Below are positions 1 to 6,856 of a stretch of DNA of 64,000 nucleotides, piece after piece (position 1 is the stretch's first letter; each line of letters begins with the position of its first letter). The position numbers were made by a program, and so were the translations under genes. Below the pieces are notes generated by a model that saw only the letters and a list, made by a program, of their open reading frames with translations, ran no database searches and was not told the DNA's origin. Origin of the DNA: Sulfurivermis sp040755915 (GTDB taxonomy: Bacteria; Pseudomonadota; Gammaproteobacteria; Thiohalomonadales; Thiohalomonadaceae); contig JBFLWM010000035.1 in the NCBI GenBank assembly GCA_040755915.1, forward strand, positions 1-64,000. The letters are read 5' to 3'.

Positions 1-58
1 GGCGCTTAGTCGCCTTGGTGTATTTCTCGAACCCCGTGGTCATGCTCAGTTGTTTCAT
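1..58 (-). CDS. IS5-family transposase, N-terminal fragment
   Basis: Only the first 19 codons are present; the gene runs off the left edge. They read MKQLSMTTGFEKYTKATKR, which closely resembles the usual start of IS5-group DDE transposases (MKQ-x-S-x-x-TGFE-x-Y-x-K-x-T-x-R). A purine-rich GAGGACGGGA stretch lies a few bases upstream of the ATG and could act as the ribosome binding site. The protein would catalyse cut-and-paste movement of the element. The catalytic DDE residues lie outside the window. Confidence 0.72.
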   Translation of the reverse strand, partial: MKQLSMTTGFEKYTKATKR

Positions 59-104
59 TATTCCCGTCCTCGGCTCCGATCATGCGGTTGCAGGATCAGA
101 TCGG

Positions 105-123
105 GGACTTTTGCAGAAGTTCC
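105..123. repeat. Putative IS5-type terminal inverted repeat
   Basis: On the minus strand this reads GGAACTTCTGCAAAAGTCC and sits at the boundary between the insertion sequence and AT-rich host DNA. It begins with GG like other IS5-group ends and is directly followed by TTAA. The partner repeat is outside the window, so the assignment rests on position and resemblance. Confidence 0.6.
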
Positions 124-304
124 TTAAGCTGATGGCTGAATTTTTCTTCGCCATAAATCCCACCTGATAGACAATAGAAAATTAGTACTGAGCGTATTTT
201 TATGTGCGCTAAATTATTTTATTTGTTTTCTGCTTCATCCTTGGTTTCAGGAGGTTGTATAGTTCGCTAGCATCAGGATCTGGTCGTTGATGCGTCGCAT
301 ACAG

Positions 305-541
305 TTACGCCATATAAAGCGAAATAAGGTGCGCGACGCCAGTAAAAGTAACACCAAATCCGGCGAGTAGGAAGGCAAGTGGTATGCAACACCCCATCGC
401 CTTGCCTATTTTCCTTTGGCGACCTACTTTTGTGAGCGGAATCCCTATGTGCCGCGATAGCTTGCCTTTGACGGTGGATAGGCCGCTGGCACATTTCCAC
501 GAAAACGATAGTCCTGGTATACCTTTCTTCCTATGAGCCAC
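305..541 (-). CDS. Small hypothetical protein with hydrophobic C-terminus
   Basis: A 78-residue protein starting at GTG. The start is chosen because a perfect AGGAGG lies six bases upstream, one of the best ribosome binding sites in the window. The first half is very basic (HRKKG, SWK, KGKLSR, GRQRK) and the last 30 residues form one hydrophobic segment, suggesting a small membrane-anchored protein with a positively charged cytoplasmic part. It stands alone between the insertion sequence and a hairpin-rich region, and its DNA is less GC-rich than the rest of the window, in line with an acquired gene. I do not recognise its function. Confidence 0.6.
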   Translation of the reverse strand: MAHRKKGIPGLSFSWKCASGLSTVKGKLSRHIGIPLTKVGRQRKIGKAMGCCIPLAFLLAGFGVTFTGVAHLISLYMA

Positions 542-685
542 GTAGTGCCTCCTAATTCATAAGTCACAAGGGGTCGGTACCGTAAATCCATTCTTACAGG
601 GTACCGTCTACGCTTGCGCACACTGCATCGCGCGATGCCGCAGGCGAGCCGGGTTGAAGCCCCGTCTGCCGCGCCGAGCATCGCA

Positions 686-779
686 GCCCGAATCGGGACA
701 AGCCCGCAGGGGACCCGCCAGGGATGGCGGGTCCTCGCCTTCGCGTCAGGAAGACGCGTAGGCGAGCGCCGATTCGGGC
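686..779. repeat. Nested inverted repeat with internal hairpins
   Basis: The outer arms GCCCGAATCGG (686-696) and CCGATTCGGGC (769-779) are perfect complements. Between them lie a perfect 10-base hairpin, GGACCCGCCA with TGGCGGGTCC around a GGGA loop (711-734), and a second hairpin CGCGTC/GACGCG (742-758). Together they would fold as a stem carrying two hairpins. This is characteristic of mobile intergenic repeats rather than a terminator, because no T-tract follows. Confidence 0.65.
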
Positions 780-833
780 GAGAAGCGCAGGGGACCGCGA
801 TAGCGGCGCGGGAGTCGGGCGGCCTTTTCTTTG

Positions 834-868
834 GTTACTTTCTTTTTGGCCGAGCAAAAGAAAGTAAC
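834..868. repeat. Hairpin repeat GTTACTTTCTTTT / AAAAGAAAGTAAC
   Basis: A perfect 13-base inverted repeat with a 9-base loop. Its arms and flanking context (CCTTTTCTTTGGTTACTT upstream) resemble a repeat element seen between genes in many pseudomonads and xanthomonads. It could also act as a bidirectional transcription stop, since both arms contain runs of T or A. Confidence 0.6.
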
Positions 869-963
869 ACGGCGTAGGGGGGCGGAACCCCCGTCAAAAC
901 CAGCGCGCGCAGCGCACAACCCCCCCACGCGTCTCATCGCGGCATAGCCGCTCCTACGCAGGC

Positions 964-1602
964 CTATACCCCCAACATCTCCAACGCTTCCCCTGCAATC
1001 TCCCTCACCTCCCCACTCTCATCCTCCAGCCGCGCCCGCAGGAACGGCACCGCCTCCGCACTGCCGCTGAGCCCGAGGTAATGACAGGCATCGGCACGCA
1101 CGCTGTGCTCCGCCGCGCCGCTGAGTTCGCCCAGCGCCGGCACCAGCGCCTGCAACTGCGCGCTGCCGGCCTGCCCTTCGATCAATGCGCCGACACCGAC
1201 GCGCACCTGCATCGGCGTGTCGGCCTGGGTGAGCAGGGGCAGCAGCTGTACCAGCCAGTCGGGATGGCGGGCGAGTTGTTGCTCGGCGCGGGCGAGCTGG
1301 CCGTCGCGCAGCAGTTGTTCCAGGTAGCGGGTGATGCCGTCGGGGCTGCCGGCAAGTTCCAGCCAGCGGCGCAATTCCTGCGGCGTTTGTGCGCCTTCCA
1401 GTTCGAAGGGGCCGAGGCGGGTCCAGGGGGCGGCGCGCACGCCGTGTTGCGCCGCGGCATCGGGGTGGGCGGCGACGTTGATGACCTCGAGGCGGCCGAT
1501 GCCGCCCTGTTTCACCATCTCGCTCAGGGCCTGCAAGACGACCGGGCAGTGCGGGCAGCCGGGGGCGATGAACAGCAGGGCGTCGGGGGGCGTGGCGGGC
1601 AT
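964..1602 (-). CDS. Thioredoxin-fold protein with C-terminal HEAT-like repeats
   Basis: A 212-residue protein without signal peptide, so probably cytoplasmic. Residues 1-80 are thioredoxin-like, with the redox motif C16-P-H-C19 after FIAPG and an APW turn where the cis-proline of thioredoxins normally lies. From about residue 90 the protein becomes alpha-helical. The last 80 residues (ADACHYLGLSGS, VPFLRARLEDES, VREIAGEALEML) read as HEAT-like repeats. The start is supported by GGAAG shortly upstream. The architecture suggests a redox or disulfide-handling protein with a protein-binding tail; the substrate is unknown. It is transcribed away from the next gene, with about 140 bases between them. 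Confidence 0.75.
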   Translation of the reverse strand: MPATPPDALLFIAPGCPHCPVVLQALSEMVKQGGIGRLEVINVAAHPDAAAQHGVRAAPWTRLGPFELEGAQTPQELRRWLELAGSPDGITRYLEQLLRDGQLARAEQQLARHPDWLVQLLPLLTQADTPMQVRVGVGALIEGQAGSAQLQALVPALGELSGAAEHSVRADACHYLGLSGSAEAVPFLRARLEDESGEVREIAGEALEMLGV

Positions 1603-1745
1603 GGGGTCTTCCGGGTTGATTGGATAGGCGCAAAATCATTGCGGGTTAATGGTTTTGATTTCCGAGTATAAGGCTTTGGGACGGCAGCCGCTTGTGGGGT
1701 ACACTGCGGGGCAATGACGCGGGACTTCCCCCGCCGGAGAACATG

Positions 1746-2039
1746 ATGAGCAACGAAACCCGCAGCAAAGAAGAACAGATCCTGCGCGCCGTGAAGATGA
1801 CGCTGACCGGCGTGATCAAGGACACCGCCACCCAGCCGGGCATGAAGCATCCGCTGTCCGACCGCACCATCGATGACCTGCGCCAGTGCCTGATGCTGAT
1901 CAGCGCGCGCGAGCAGGAGCTGGCGAGCGAGGCGGGCCGCAGCATGGACATGCGGCCGCAGATGCCGGGCGATGCGAAGCCCAAGGCGGAGGTGGTGGTG
2001 CCGCTGCATCAGATTGGCCGCAGCAAGAAGGATCAGTAG
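1746..2039 (+). CDS. Conserved hypothetical protein
   Basis: A 97-residue, charged, mainly helical protein (MSNETRSKEEQILRAVKMTL...). The second of two adjacent ATG codons is chosen because GGAG lies seven bases upstream of it. It resembles a short protein conserved in gammaproteobacteria that I recall as sometimes labelled a segregation and condensation-type protein. It is far shorter than true ScpA and no domain confirms that name. No signal peptide or membrane segment. It lies just upstream of the DUF2835 gene in the same direction. Confidence 0.65.
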   Translation: MSNETRSKEEQILRAVKMTLTGVIKDTATQPGMKHPLSDRTIDDLRQCLMLISAREQELASEAGRSMDMRPQMPGDAKPKAEVVVPLHQIGRSKKDQ

Positions 2040-2083
2040 GGATTCACTGTCAGGGCGTTTCCCTCGCCCGTGCCTCACGCGGT

Positions 2084-2302
2084 ATGCCGACCGTCCGTTT
2101 TCACCTCAACATTTCGCCGGAGCGCTATCTCGCCTATTACCAGGGCGCGGCGCACAGCGTCATCGCCACCGGCCGCGACGGCCGGCGGGTGCAGTTTCCC
2201 GCCGAGCGGCTGCGGCCCTTCGTCACCCATGAAGGCGTGCGTGGCGAGTTCGAGCTGGAGTTCGACGCCAACCACAAGTTTGTCGCCTTGCGGCGGATTT
2301 AG
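2084..2302 (+). CDS. DUF2835 family protein
   Basis: A 72-residue protein whose whole length matches the DUF2835 pattern: MPTVRFHLNIS at the start, YYQGAA in the first third, then the block RRVQFPAERLRPFVTHEGV and a closing FELEFD. The family is small, cytoplasmic and uncharacterised. The ATG at 2084 gives the family's usual N-terminus, although no strong ribosome binding site is visible. Its stop lies three bases from the stop of the convergent rssA-like gene. Confidence 0.8.
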   Translation: MPTVRFHLNISPERYLAYYQGAAHSVIATGRDGRRVQFPAERLRPFVTHEGVRGEFELEFDANHKFVALRRI

Positions 2303-2305
2303 TCC

Positions 2306-3244
2306 CTATTTGCGCAACCGTTCCAGCGCCTGCTGCAGCTGCGGCAGCTGGCGCTTGACGCAGGCGACGCCTTCGTCGATGGCCTCGCTGGCGCGGTCGA
2401 ACTCCAGCAGGCCGAGCTGGCCCAGTTGCGGCGACAGCAGCACATCGGGCGGATCGCCGGCCATGCGGCTCTTGGTGATGCGGTCCTGCATGATGTTGAT
2501 GGAGCTGGCCAGCACCTCGAACAGGCCGGGCGGCGTATCGGCATCGCCGCGCTCGCGCCGCCAGGCATTGATGGCGCGTTCGCGCAGGCCGCTGTTGAGC
2601 TGCTTGAGCAGCTGATCGAACAGGTCGCGGCGGCCTTCCTCTTCGGCGGCCGTTTCCTTTTTGCGCTTGCCCTTCGGCGCCAGGTGGCGGCCGACGATGT
2701 CGCTGTTGAGGTTGACGGCGATGATGAAGTCGGCGCCCATGGCGCGGCACAGCGAAATGGGGACCGGATTGACCAGGCCGCCGTCCACCAGCCATTGCGC
2801 ATTGATGCGGGTGGGGGAGAACAGGCCGGGCAGGGCGATGGCGGCGCGCACTGCGGGCAGCAGCGGGCCTTGCTGCAGCCACACCTCGTGGCCGCTGCCG
2901 AGGTCGGTGGCGACGGCGGCGAAGGGCAGGTCCAGCTGCTCGATGTTGATGTCGCTGATCTTGTCGCGGAAGGAGTCCATCAGGGTGACGCCCTCGATGA
3001 GTCCGCCCTGCATCTTGATGTCGAGCAGGCGCACCACGTCCCAGAAGGTGAGGGCGCGCACCCACTGCTCCAGCACGTCGAGGTTGCCGCTGGCGTGGGC
3101 GGCGCCGACCAGGGCGCCGATGGAGCTGCCGCAGACGATGTCCGGTTTGATGCCGGCGTCGGTGAGGGCGCGGATCACGCCGATATGGGCCCAGCCGCGC
3201 GCCGAGCCGCTGCCGAGTACGAGACCAATCCTGCTGGCTGTCAT
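2306..3244 (-). CDS. rssA: RssA-like patatin-family phospholipase/acyl hydrolase
   Basis: A 312-residue patatin-fold protein. The oxyanion-hole loop GSGSARG is at residues 11-17, the nucleophile elbow G39-S-S41-I-G43 carries the catalytic serine, and the partner aspartate is D154 in the DGG motif, so the Ser-Asp dyad is intact. No signal peptide. Bacterial relatives (RssA/YchK) are predicted lipid acyl hydrolases of unclear substrate. The start has AGGGAG upstream. The lysine/glutamate-rich stretch around residues 190-210 (KGKRKKETAAEEEGR) is a likely exposed loop. A much longer open frame continues upstream but overlaps the thioredoxin gene and is spurious. Confidence 0.85.
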   Translation of the reverse strand: MTASRIGLVLGSGSARGWAHIGVIRALTDAGIKPDIVCGSSIGALVGAAHASGNLDVLEQWVRALTFWDVVRLLDIKMQGGLIEGVTLMDSFRDKISDINIEQLDLPFAAVATDLGSGHEVWLQQGPLLPAVRAAIALPGLFSPTRINAQWLVDGGLVNPVPISLCRAMGADFIIAVNLNSDIVGRHLAPKGKRKKETAAEEEGRRDLFDQLLKQLNSGLRERAINAWRRERGDADTPPGLFEVLASSINIMQDRITKSRMAGDPPDVLLSPQLGQLGLLEFDRASEAIDEGVACVKRQLPQLQQALERLRK

Positions 3245-3367
3245 GATGCTCCCTGTGAGGCGGTTGTACTGCCGTGCAGTGTAACCCTGCGGCGCGTCGG
3301 TGTTAATGTGCATCGCTGCGGGGCTTCGGGTAACATCGGTACTCATCATCCCCGCCGGAGTCCGTGT

Positions 3368-4411
3368 GTGAAACAACACCTCGCCATCCTCGCCCTGTTG
3401 CTGTCCTGCGCCCTGGTCGGTGCGGCGCCGCTGCAGGCGGCGACGGAAGATGATTTCGAGTCGCTGTCTTTTGATGATGCGCCGCTGGACGAGGCCTTCG
3501 AACATCCGGACTGGTTCAAGCTCAGCTTTCTCAACCTGCGCGAGGATCTGGAAGAGGCGGTGCAGGACGGCAAGCGCGGCATCATCGTCTACTTCGGGCA
3601 GAAGCACTGTCCCTATTGCAAGAAGCTGATGACGGTGAATTTCGCCAAGAGCGACATCGCCACCTACACCCGCACCCATTTCGATTTCATCGCCACCGAT
3701 ATCTGGGGCGATCGCACGGTGACCGATTTCACCGGCGCCCAGCTGACGGAAAAGGCCTTTGCCGAGCAGCAGCAGGCCACCTTCACGCCGACCCTGCTGT
3801 TCTTCGACGCCGACGGCAACGAGGCGCTGCGCCTGCGCGGCTACTATCCGCCCTACCGCTTCCGCGCCGCGCTGGAGTACGTGGCCGACGGTCACTATCG
3901 CAACGAGACCTTCCGCGAGTATCTGGAACGCGCCGAACCGCTGCCGCGCTTCGAGCCGGACGACCTCAACGAGCAGCCGTTCTTCATTCCGCCGCCCTAC
4001 GTGCTGGATCGCAGCCGCATCGCCGGGCAGCGCCCGCTGGCGGTGTTCTTCGAACAGGGCGACTGCCATGCCTGTGATGTGCTGCACAGCGGGCCGCTGA
4101 AGAATGAAGTGATCACCGGCCAGCTCGCCATGCTCGACGCGGTGCAGCTGGACATGTGGTCGGATACCCGGGTGGTGACGCCCGCCGGTCAGCGCACCAC
4201 GGCGCGGCGCTGGGCCGACGAACTGGGACTGTTCTATGCGCCGACCCTGATCTTCTTCGACCAGCACGGCAAGGAGATCATCCGCGTCGATTCGGTGGTC
4301 AACTTCTATCGCCTGCGCAGCGTGCTGGATTATGTGCTGAGCGGTGCGCACCAGCGCGGCCAGTCGTTCCAGCGCTGGCGGCAGAATCCGATGCCGCGGA
4401 CGGATCAGTAA
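3368..4411 (+). CDS. Periplasmic protein with two thioredoxin-like domains
   Basis: A 347-residue protein with an N-terminal signal peptide (about residues 1-25, ending ...LQAA). Two thioredoxin folds follow. The first has C81-P-Y-C84 and the FTPT cis-proline near residue 141; the second has C233-H-A-C236 and a matching YAPT near its end. Each domain ends with a similar FFDxxGxE strand, so the protein looks like an internal duplication. GTG at 3368 is chosen because it is in frame and has GGAG eight bases upstream. Such proteins reduce or isomerise disulfides in the periplasm, sometimes for cytochrome or sulfur enzymes. The partner here is unknown. It is divergent from rssA. Confidence 0.8.
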   Translation: MKQHLAILALLLSCALVGAAPLQAATEDDFESLSFDDAPLDEAFEHPDWFKLSFLNLREDLEEAVQDGKRGIIVYFGQKHCPYCKKLMTVNFAKSDIATYTRTHFDFIATDIWGDRTVTDFTGAQLTEKAFAEQQQATFTPTLLFFDADGNEALRLRGYYPPYRFRAALEYVADGHYRNETFREYLERAEPLPRFEPDDLNEQPFFIPPPYVLDRSRIAGQRPLAVFFEQGDCHACDVLHSGPLKNEVITGQLAMLDAVQLDMWSDTRVVTPAGQRTTARRWADELGLFYAPTLIFFDQHGKEIIRVDSVVNFYRLRSVLDYVLSGAHQRGQSFQRWRQNPMPRTDQ

Positions 4412-4417
4412 CCACTT

Positions 4418-4567
4418 CAGCGCAAAGTACGCAAAGAAGAAGAATGCGAAATTCACCTGTAGGAGCCCGCTCCGCGGGCGAAGTGCCGGCGGCGCCACAG
4501 ACGCGCATTCGCCGAGAGGACTCGGCGCCTGCACGAGAAATTTCGGCGGCCTTTGCATCTTTGCGTT
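4418..4567. repeat. Composite intergenic inverted repeat
   Basis: The outer arms CGCAAAGTACGCAAAG (near 4420) and CTTTGCATCTTTGCG (near 4551) are imperfect complements. Inside are a copy of the GTAGGAGC family with the hairpin GCCCGC/GCGGGC (4465-4479) and a GCCGAG/CTCGGC hairpin (4511-4526). Two repeat families therefore appear nested here. The element fills the gap between the thioredoxin gene and mazG. Confidence 0.6.
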
Positions 4568-4595
4568 GAAATGTCTTTCCTTTCGAGGTTTGCCG

Positions 4596-5372
4596 ATGAA
4601 CATCGATGAATTGATTCGGGTGATGGCGACGTTGCGCGACCCCGAGCAGGGCTGTCCGTGGGATCGCGAGCAGACCTTCGCCACCATCGCCCCCTATACG
4701 CTGGAAGAGGCCTACGAGGTGGCCGACGCCATCGCCCGGCAGGACATGGCGGAGCTGCGCGAGGAACTGGGTGACCTGTTGTTCCAGGTGGTGTTCCATG
4801 CCCAGATGGCGCGCGAGGCGGGACAGTTCGATTTCAATGACGTGGTGCAGGCCATCGTCGACAAGATGGTGCGCCGCCATCCCCATGTGTTTGCCGACGT
4901 GCAGGTGGCCGATGCCGCCGAGCAGACCGCGCGCTGGGAGGCGCAGAAGGCCGCCGAGCGTGCCGCCAGGGCGGAGCAGCAGGCGCACAGCGCGCTGGAT
5001 GGCGTGGCGGTGGCGCTGCCGGCGCTGGTGCGCGCCGAGAAGATCCAGAAGCGTGCCGCCCGCGCCGGTTTCGACTGGCCCGACATCGCCGGGCCGCTGG
5101 CCAAGGTGCGCGAGGAGGTCGACGAGGTGGCGGCGGAGCTGCAGGCCGGGGCGCCGCAGGAGCGGGTGGCCGCCGAGATCGGCGACCTGCTGTTCGCCGC
5201 GGTGAATCTGGCGCGCCACGCCCGGGTCGACGCCGAAACGGCGCTGCGCGAGGCCACGCTCAAGTTCGAGCGCCGCTTCCGGGCGGTGGAGGCGGGGCTG
5301 GGCAAGCCGCTGGCCGAGGCGAGCCTGGCAGAGATGGATGCGCAGTGGGAGGCGGTGAAGCGGGCGGAGTGA
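4596..5372 (+). CDS. mazG: Nucleoside triphosphate pyrophosphohydrolase MazG
   Basis: A 258-residue cytoplasmic enzyme close to the E. coli length (263). It hydrolyses nucleoside triphosphates to monophosphate and pyrophosphate, cleaning the nucleotide pool. Both tandem MazG domains are visible. The N-terminal one has CPWDREQTF, LEEAYEVADAI and LREELGDLLFQ; the C-terminal one has VREEVDEVAAEL and AAEIGDLLFA. These carry the acidic residues that bind magnesium. GAGGTT lies upstream of the chosen ATG. It is a stand-alone housekeeping gene; no mazEF toxin-antitoxin pair is nearby. Confidence 0.93.
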   Translation: MNIDELIRVMATLRDPEQGCPWDREQTFATIAPYTLEEAYEVADAIARQDMAELREELGDLLFQVVFHAQMAREAGQFDFNDVVQAIVDKMVRRHPHVFADVQVADAAEQTARWEAQKAAERAARAEQQAHSALDGVAVALPALVRAEKIQKRAARAGFDWPDIAGPLAKVREEVDEVAAELQAGAPQERVAAEIGDLLFAAVNLARHARVDAETALREATLKFERRFRAVEAGLGKPLAEASLAEMDAQWEAVKRAE

Positions 5373-5417
5373 AGCGGCCGCGGCATTGCCCCGAGATGGA
5401 TCGCCGCACCCCTTGCG

Positions 5418-5434
5418 GGCACCGTGTTGGTGCA
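5418..5434. promoter_or_regulatory. NtrC-like binding site upstream of amt
   Basis: GGCACCGTGTTGGTGCA is a near-palindrome matching the NtrC consensus TGCACCA-N3-TGGTGCA: the right half-site is perfect and the left has five of seven matches. It is centred about 100 bases upstream of the start site expected from the sigma-54 promoter, a usual enhancer distance. The proposed regulator NtrC is not encoded in the window. Confidence 0.6.
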
Positions 5435-5498
5435 ATACGGGGGCGGCCGGGGGCCATCAGCGTCGTTAACCCTTTGATTTTTATTTGAGGCACAACAA

Positions 5499-5514
5499 TG
5501 GTGCGGTTCTTGCT
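5499..5514 (+). promoter_or_regulatory. Sigma-54 (RpoN) promoter of amt
   Basis: TGGTGCGGTTCTTGCT fits the -24/-12 consensus TGGCACG-N4-TTGCW, with GG at 5500-5501 and GC at 5512-5513 exactly ten bases apart. Transcription would begin near 5525, between this element and the amt ATG at 5551. This also excludes the longer open frame starting upstream of the promoter. The RpoN gene is at 42535-44055. Confidence 0.72.
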
Positions 5515-5550
5515 CTACGTTGCGGCAGATTGCCGCTACGAGGAGCCAAG

Positions 5551-6747
5551 ATGGAACCCAACACTGCACCAAACGATGTCCTGTTCGTCCTCCTGGGCGC
5601 CATTATGGTGCTCGCCATGCACGCCGGTTTCGCCTTCCTGGAGGTGGGCACGGTGCGGCGCAAGAACCAGGTCAACGCCCTGGTGAAGATCATTTCCGAC
5701 TTCGCCGTCTCCACCATCGCCTATTTCTTCATCGGCTATGCCGTGGCCTACGGCGTCAGCTTCTACAGCGCCGCGCCGACCCTGGCCGACAAGAGCGGCT
5801 ACGACCTGGTGAAGTTCTTCTTCCTGCTCACCTTCGCCGCGGCGATCCCGGCCATCGTCTCCGGCGGCATCGCCGAGCGTGCCAAGTTTCAGCCGCAGCT
5901 GGCTGCCACCTTCGTGCTGGTGGCCCTGGTGTATCCCTTCTTCGAGGGGATGGTGTGGAATGCCCGCTACGGTCTGCAGGACTGGCTCACCGCCGCCTTC
6001 GGCGCCGCCTTCCACGACTTCGCCGGCTCGGTGGTGGTGCATGCGGTGGGCGGCTGGATCGGCCTCGCCGCGGTGCTGCAGCTGGGGCACCGCAAGGGCC
6101 GCTACGGCAAGAACGGCGAGGTGTACGCCCACCCGCCCTCCAGCATCCCGTTCCTGGCCCTGGGCGCCTGGATCCTCACCGTGGGCTGGTTCGGCTTCAA
6201 CGTGATGTCGGCACAGACCCTGGCCGGTATTTCCGGCCTGGTGGCGGTCAACTCGCTGATGGCGATGGTCGGCGGCACCCTGACGGCCCTGCTGGTGGGC
6301 AAGAACGACCCCGGCTTCGTCCACAACGGCCCGCTGGCCGGGCTGGTGGCGGTGTGCGCCGGTTCCGACCTGATGCACCCGCTGGGGGCGCTGATCACCG
6401 GCGGCATCGCCGGCGCCCTGTTTGTCTGGCTGTTCACCCTGGCGCAGAACCGCTGGAAGATCGACGACGTGCTCGGCGTGTGGCCGCTGCACGGCCTGTG
6501 CGGCGCCTGGGGCGGCATCGCCGCCGGCATCTTCGGCCTGGAGGCCCTGGGCGGCATGGGCGGGGTCAGCTTTATGTCCCAGCTCGTCGGCACCGTGCTC
6601 GGCATCGTCATCGCCTTCGCCGGCGGCCTGGCGGTATACGGCGCCCTGAAGAAGCTGGTGGGCATCCGCCTGTCCGAGGAGGAGGAGTTCCACGGCGCCG
6701 ACCTGTCGATCCACAAGATCATGGCGGAGCCGGAATACGACCGCTGA
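5551..6747 (+). CDS. amt: Ammonium transporter
   Basis: A 398-residue inner-membrane channel of the Amt/MEP/Rh family with about eleven hydrophobic helices. The twin pore histidines are visible in the FHDFAGSVVVHAVGG region and in WPLHGLCGAWGG. The start at 5551 has AGGAG five bases upstream and lies downstream of the sigma-54 promoter. The protein starts straight into the first membrane helix without an obvious cleavable signal. No glnK gene is adjacent, which is less common because amtB usually follows its PII regulator. A hairpin follows the stop. Confidence 0.92.
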   Translation: MEPNTAPNDVLFVLLGAIMVLAMHAGFAFLEVGTVRRKNQVNALVKIISDFAVSTIAYFFIGYAVAYGVSFYSAAPTLADKSGYDLVKFFFLLTFAAAIPAIVSGGIAERAKFQPQLAATFVLVALVYPFFEGMVWNARYGLQDWLTAAFGAAFHDFAGSVVVHAVGGWIGLAAVLQLGHRKGRYGKNGEVYAHPPSSIPFLALGAWILTVGWFGFNVMSAQTLAGISGLVAVNSLMAMVGGTLTALLVGKNDPGFVHNGPLAGLVAVCAGSDLMHPLGALITGGIAGALFVWLFTLAQNRWKIDDVLGVWPLHGLCGAWGGIAAGIFGLEALGGMGGVSFMSQLVGTVLGIVIAFAGGLAVYGALKKLVGIRLSEEEEFHGADLSIHKIMAEPEYDR

Positions 6748-6768
6748 CCCTCTTGCCGGACTGTCTGC

Positions 6769-6794
6769 GAACGGGCCGCCTGTGCGGCCCGTTC
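6769..6794 (+). terminator. Hairpin terminator after amt
   Basis: A perfect 11-base stem, GAACGGGCCGC with GCGGCCCGTTC, around a CTGT loop, lies 21 bases after the amt stop. The following CGTTTCC is only a weak T-tract. Termination is likely but may be partial. Confidence 0.6.
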
Positions 6795-6816
6795 CGTTTC
6801 CGCGGCGCGGATTCGG

Positions 6817-6822
6817 TATAGT
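6817..6822 (+). promoter_or_regulatory. Possible -10 element of the accessory MCE operon
   Basis: TATAGT lies 35 bases before the first gene of the operon, just after the amt terminator. No convincing -35 hexamer is present at 16-18 bases upstream, so this is a tentative call. Confidence 0.3.
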
Positions 6823-6856
6823 GTGCGCACGAGCGCATGCCCCGAATCCCTGACCG

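Larger units (their letters stand above)
1..123 (-). mobile_element. IS5-family insertion sequence, one end only
   Basis: This is the transposase-proximal end of an insertion sequence that continues off the left edge. The outer end carries the likely terminal inverted repeat GGAACTTCTGCAAAAGTCC (read on the minus strand, 123 to 105). It is followed on the plus strand by TTAA at 124-127, which fits the YTAR target duplication typical of IS5 elements. The transposase reading frame begins inside it. The other end and the second target copy are outside the window, so completeness cannot be judged. Confidence 0.75.
542..963. other. Gene-free, hairpin-rich intergenic region
   Basis: No convincing gene lies in these 422 bases. 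Open frames on both strands have low-complexity Arg/Ala/Gly-rich translations. The region is instead packed with self-complementary DNA: a 14-base palindrome at 625-638, nested inverted repeats at 686-779, a perfect 13-base stem at 834-868, and a solitary half of the GTAGGAGCGGC repeat family at 936-957. This looks like a cluster of intergenic repeat elements between an insertion sequence and the first conserved gene. Confidence 0.6.

Noticed and set aside
4596..5372. mazG as part of a toxin-antitoxin system
   Set aside because: No mazE or mazF is adjacent and both pyrophosphohydrolase domains are typical of housekeeping MazG.
5485..5550. An upstream start of amt adding 22 residues
   Set aside because: It would begin before the predicted sigma-54 transcription start, and the added residues are not Amt-like; AGGAG supports 5551.
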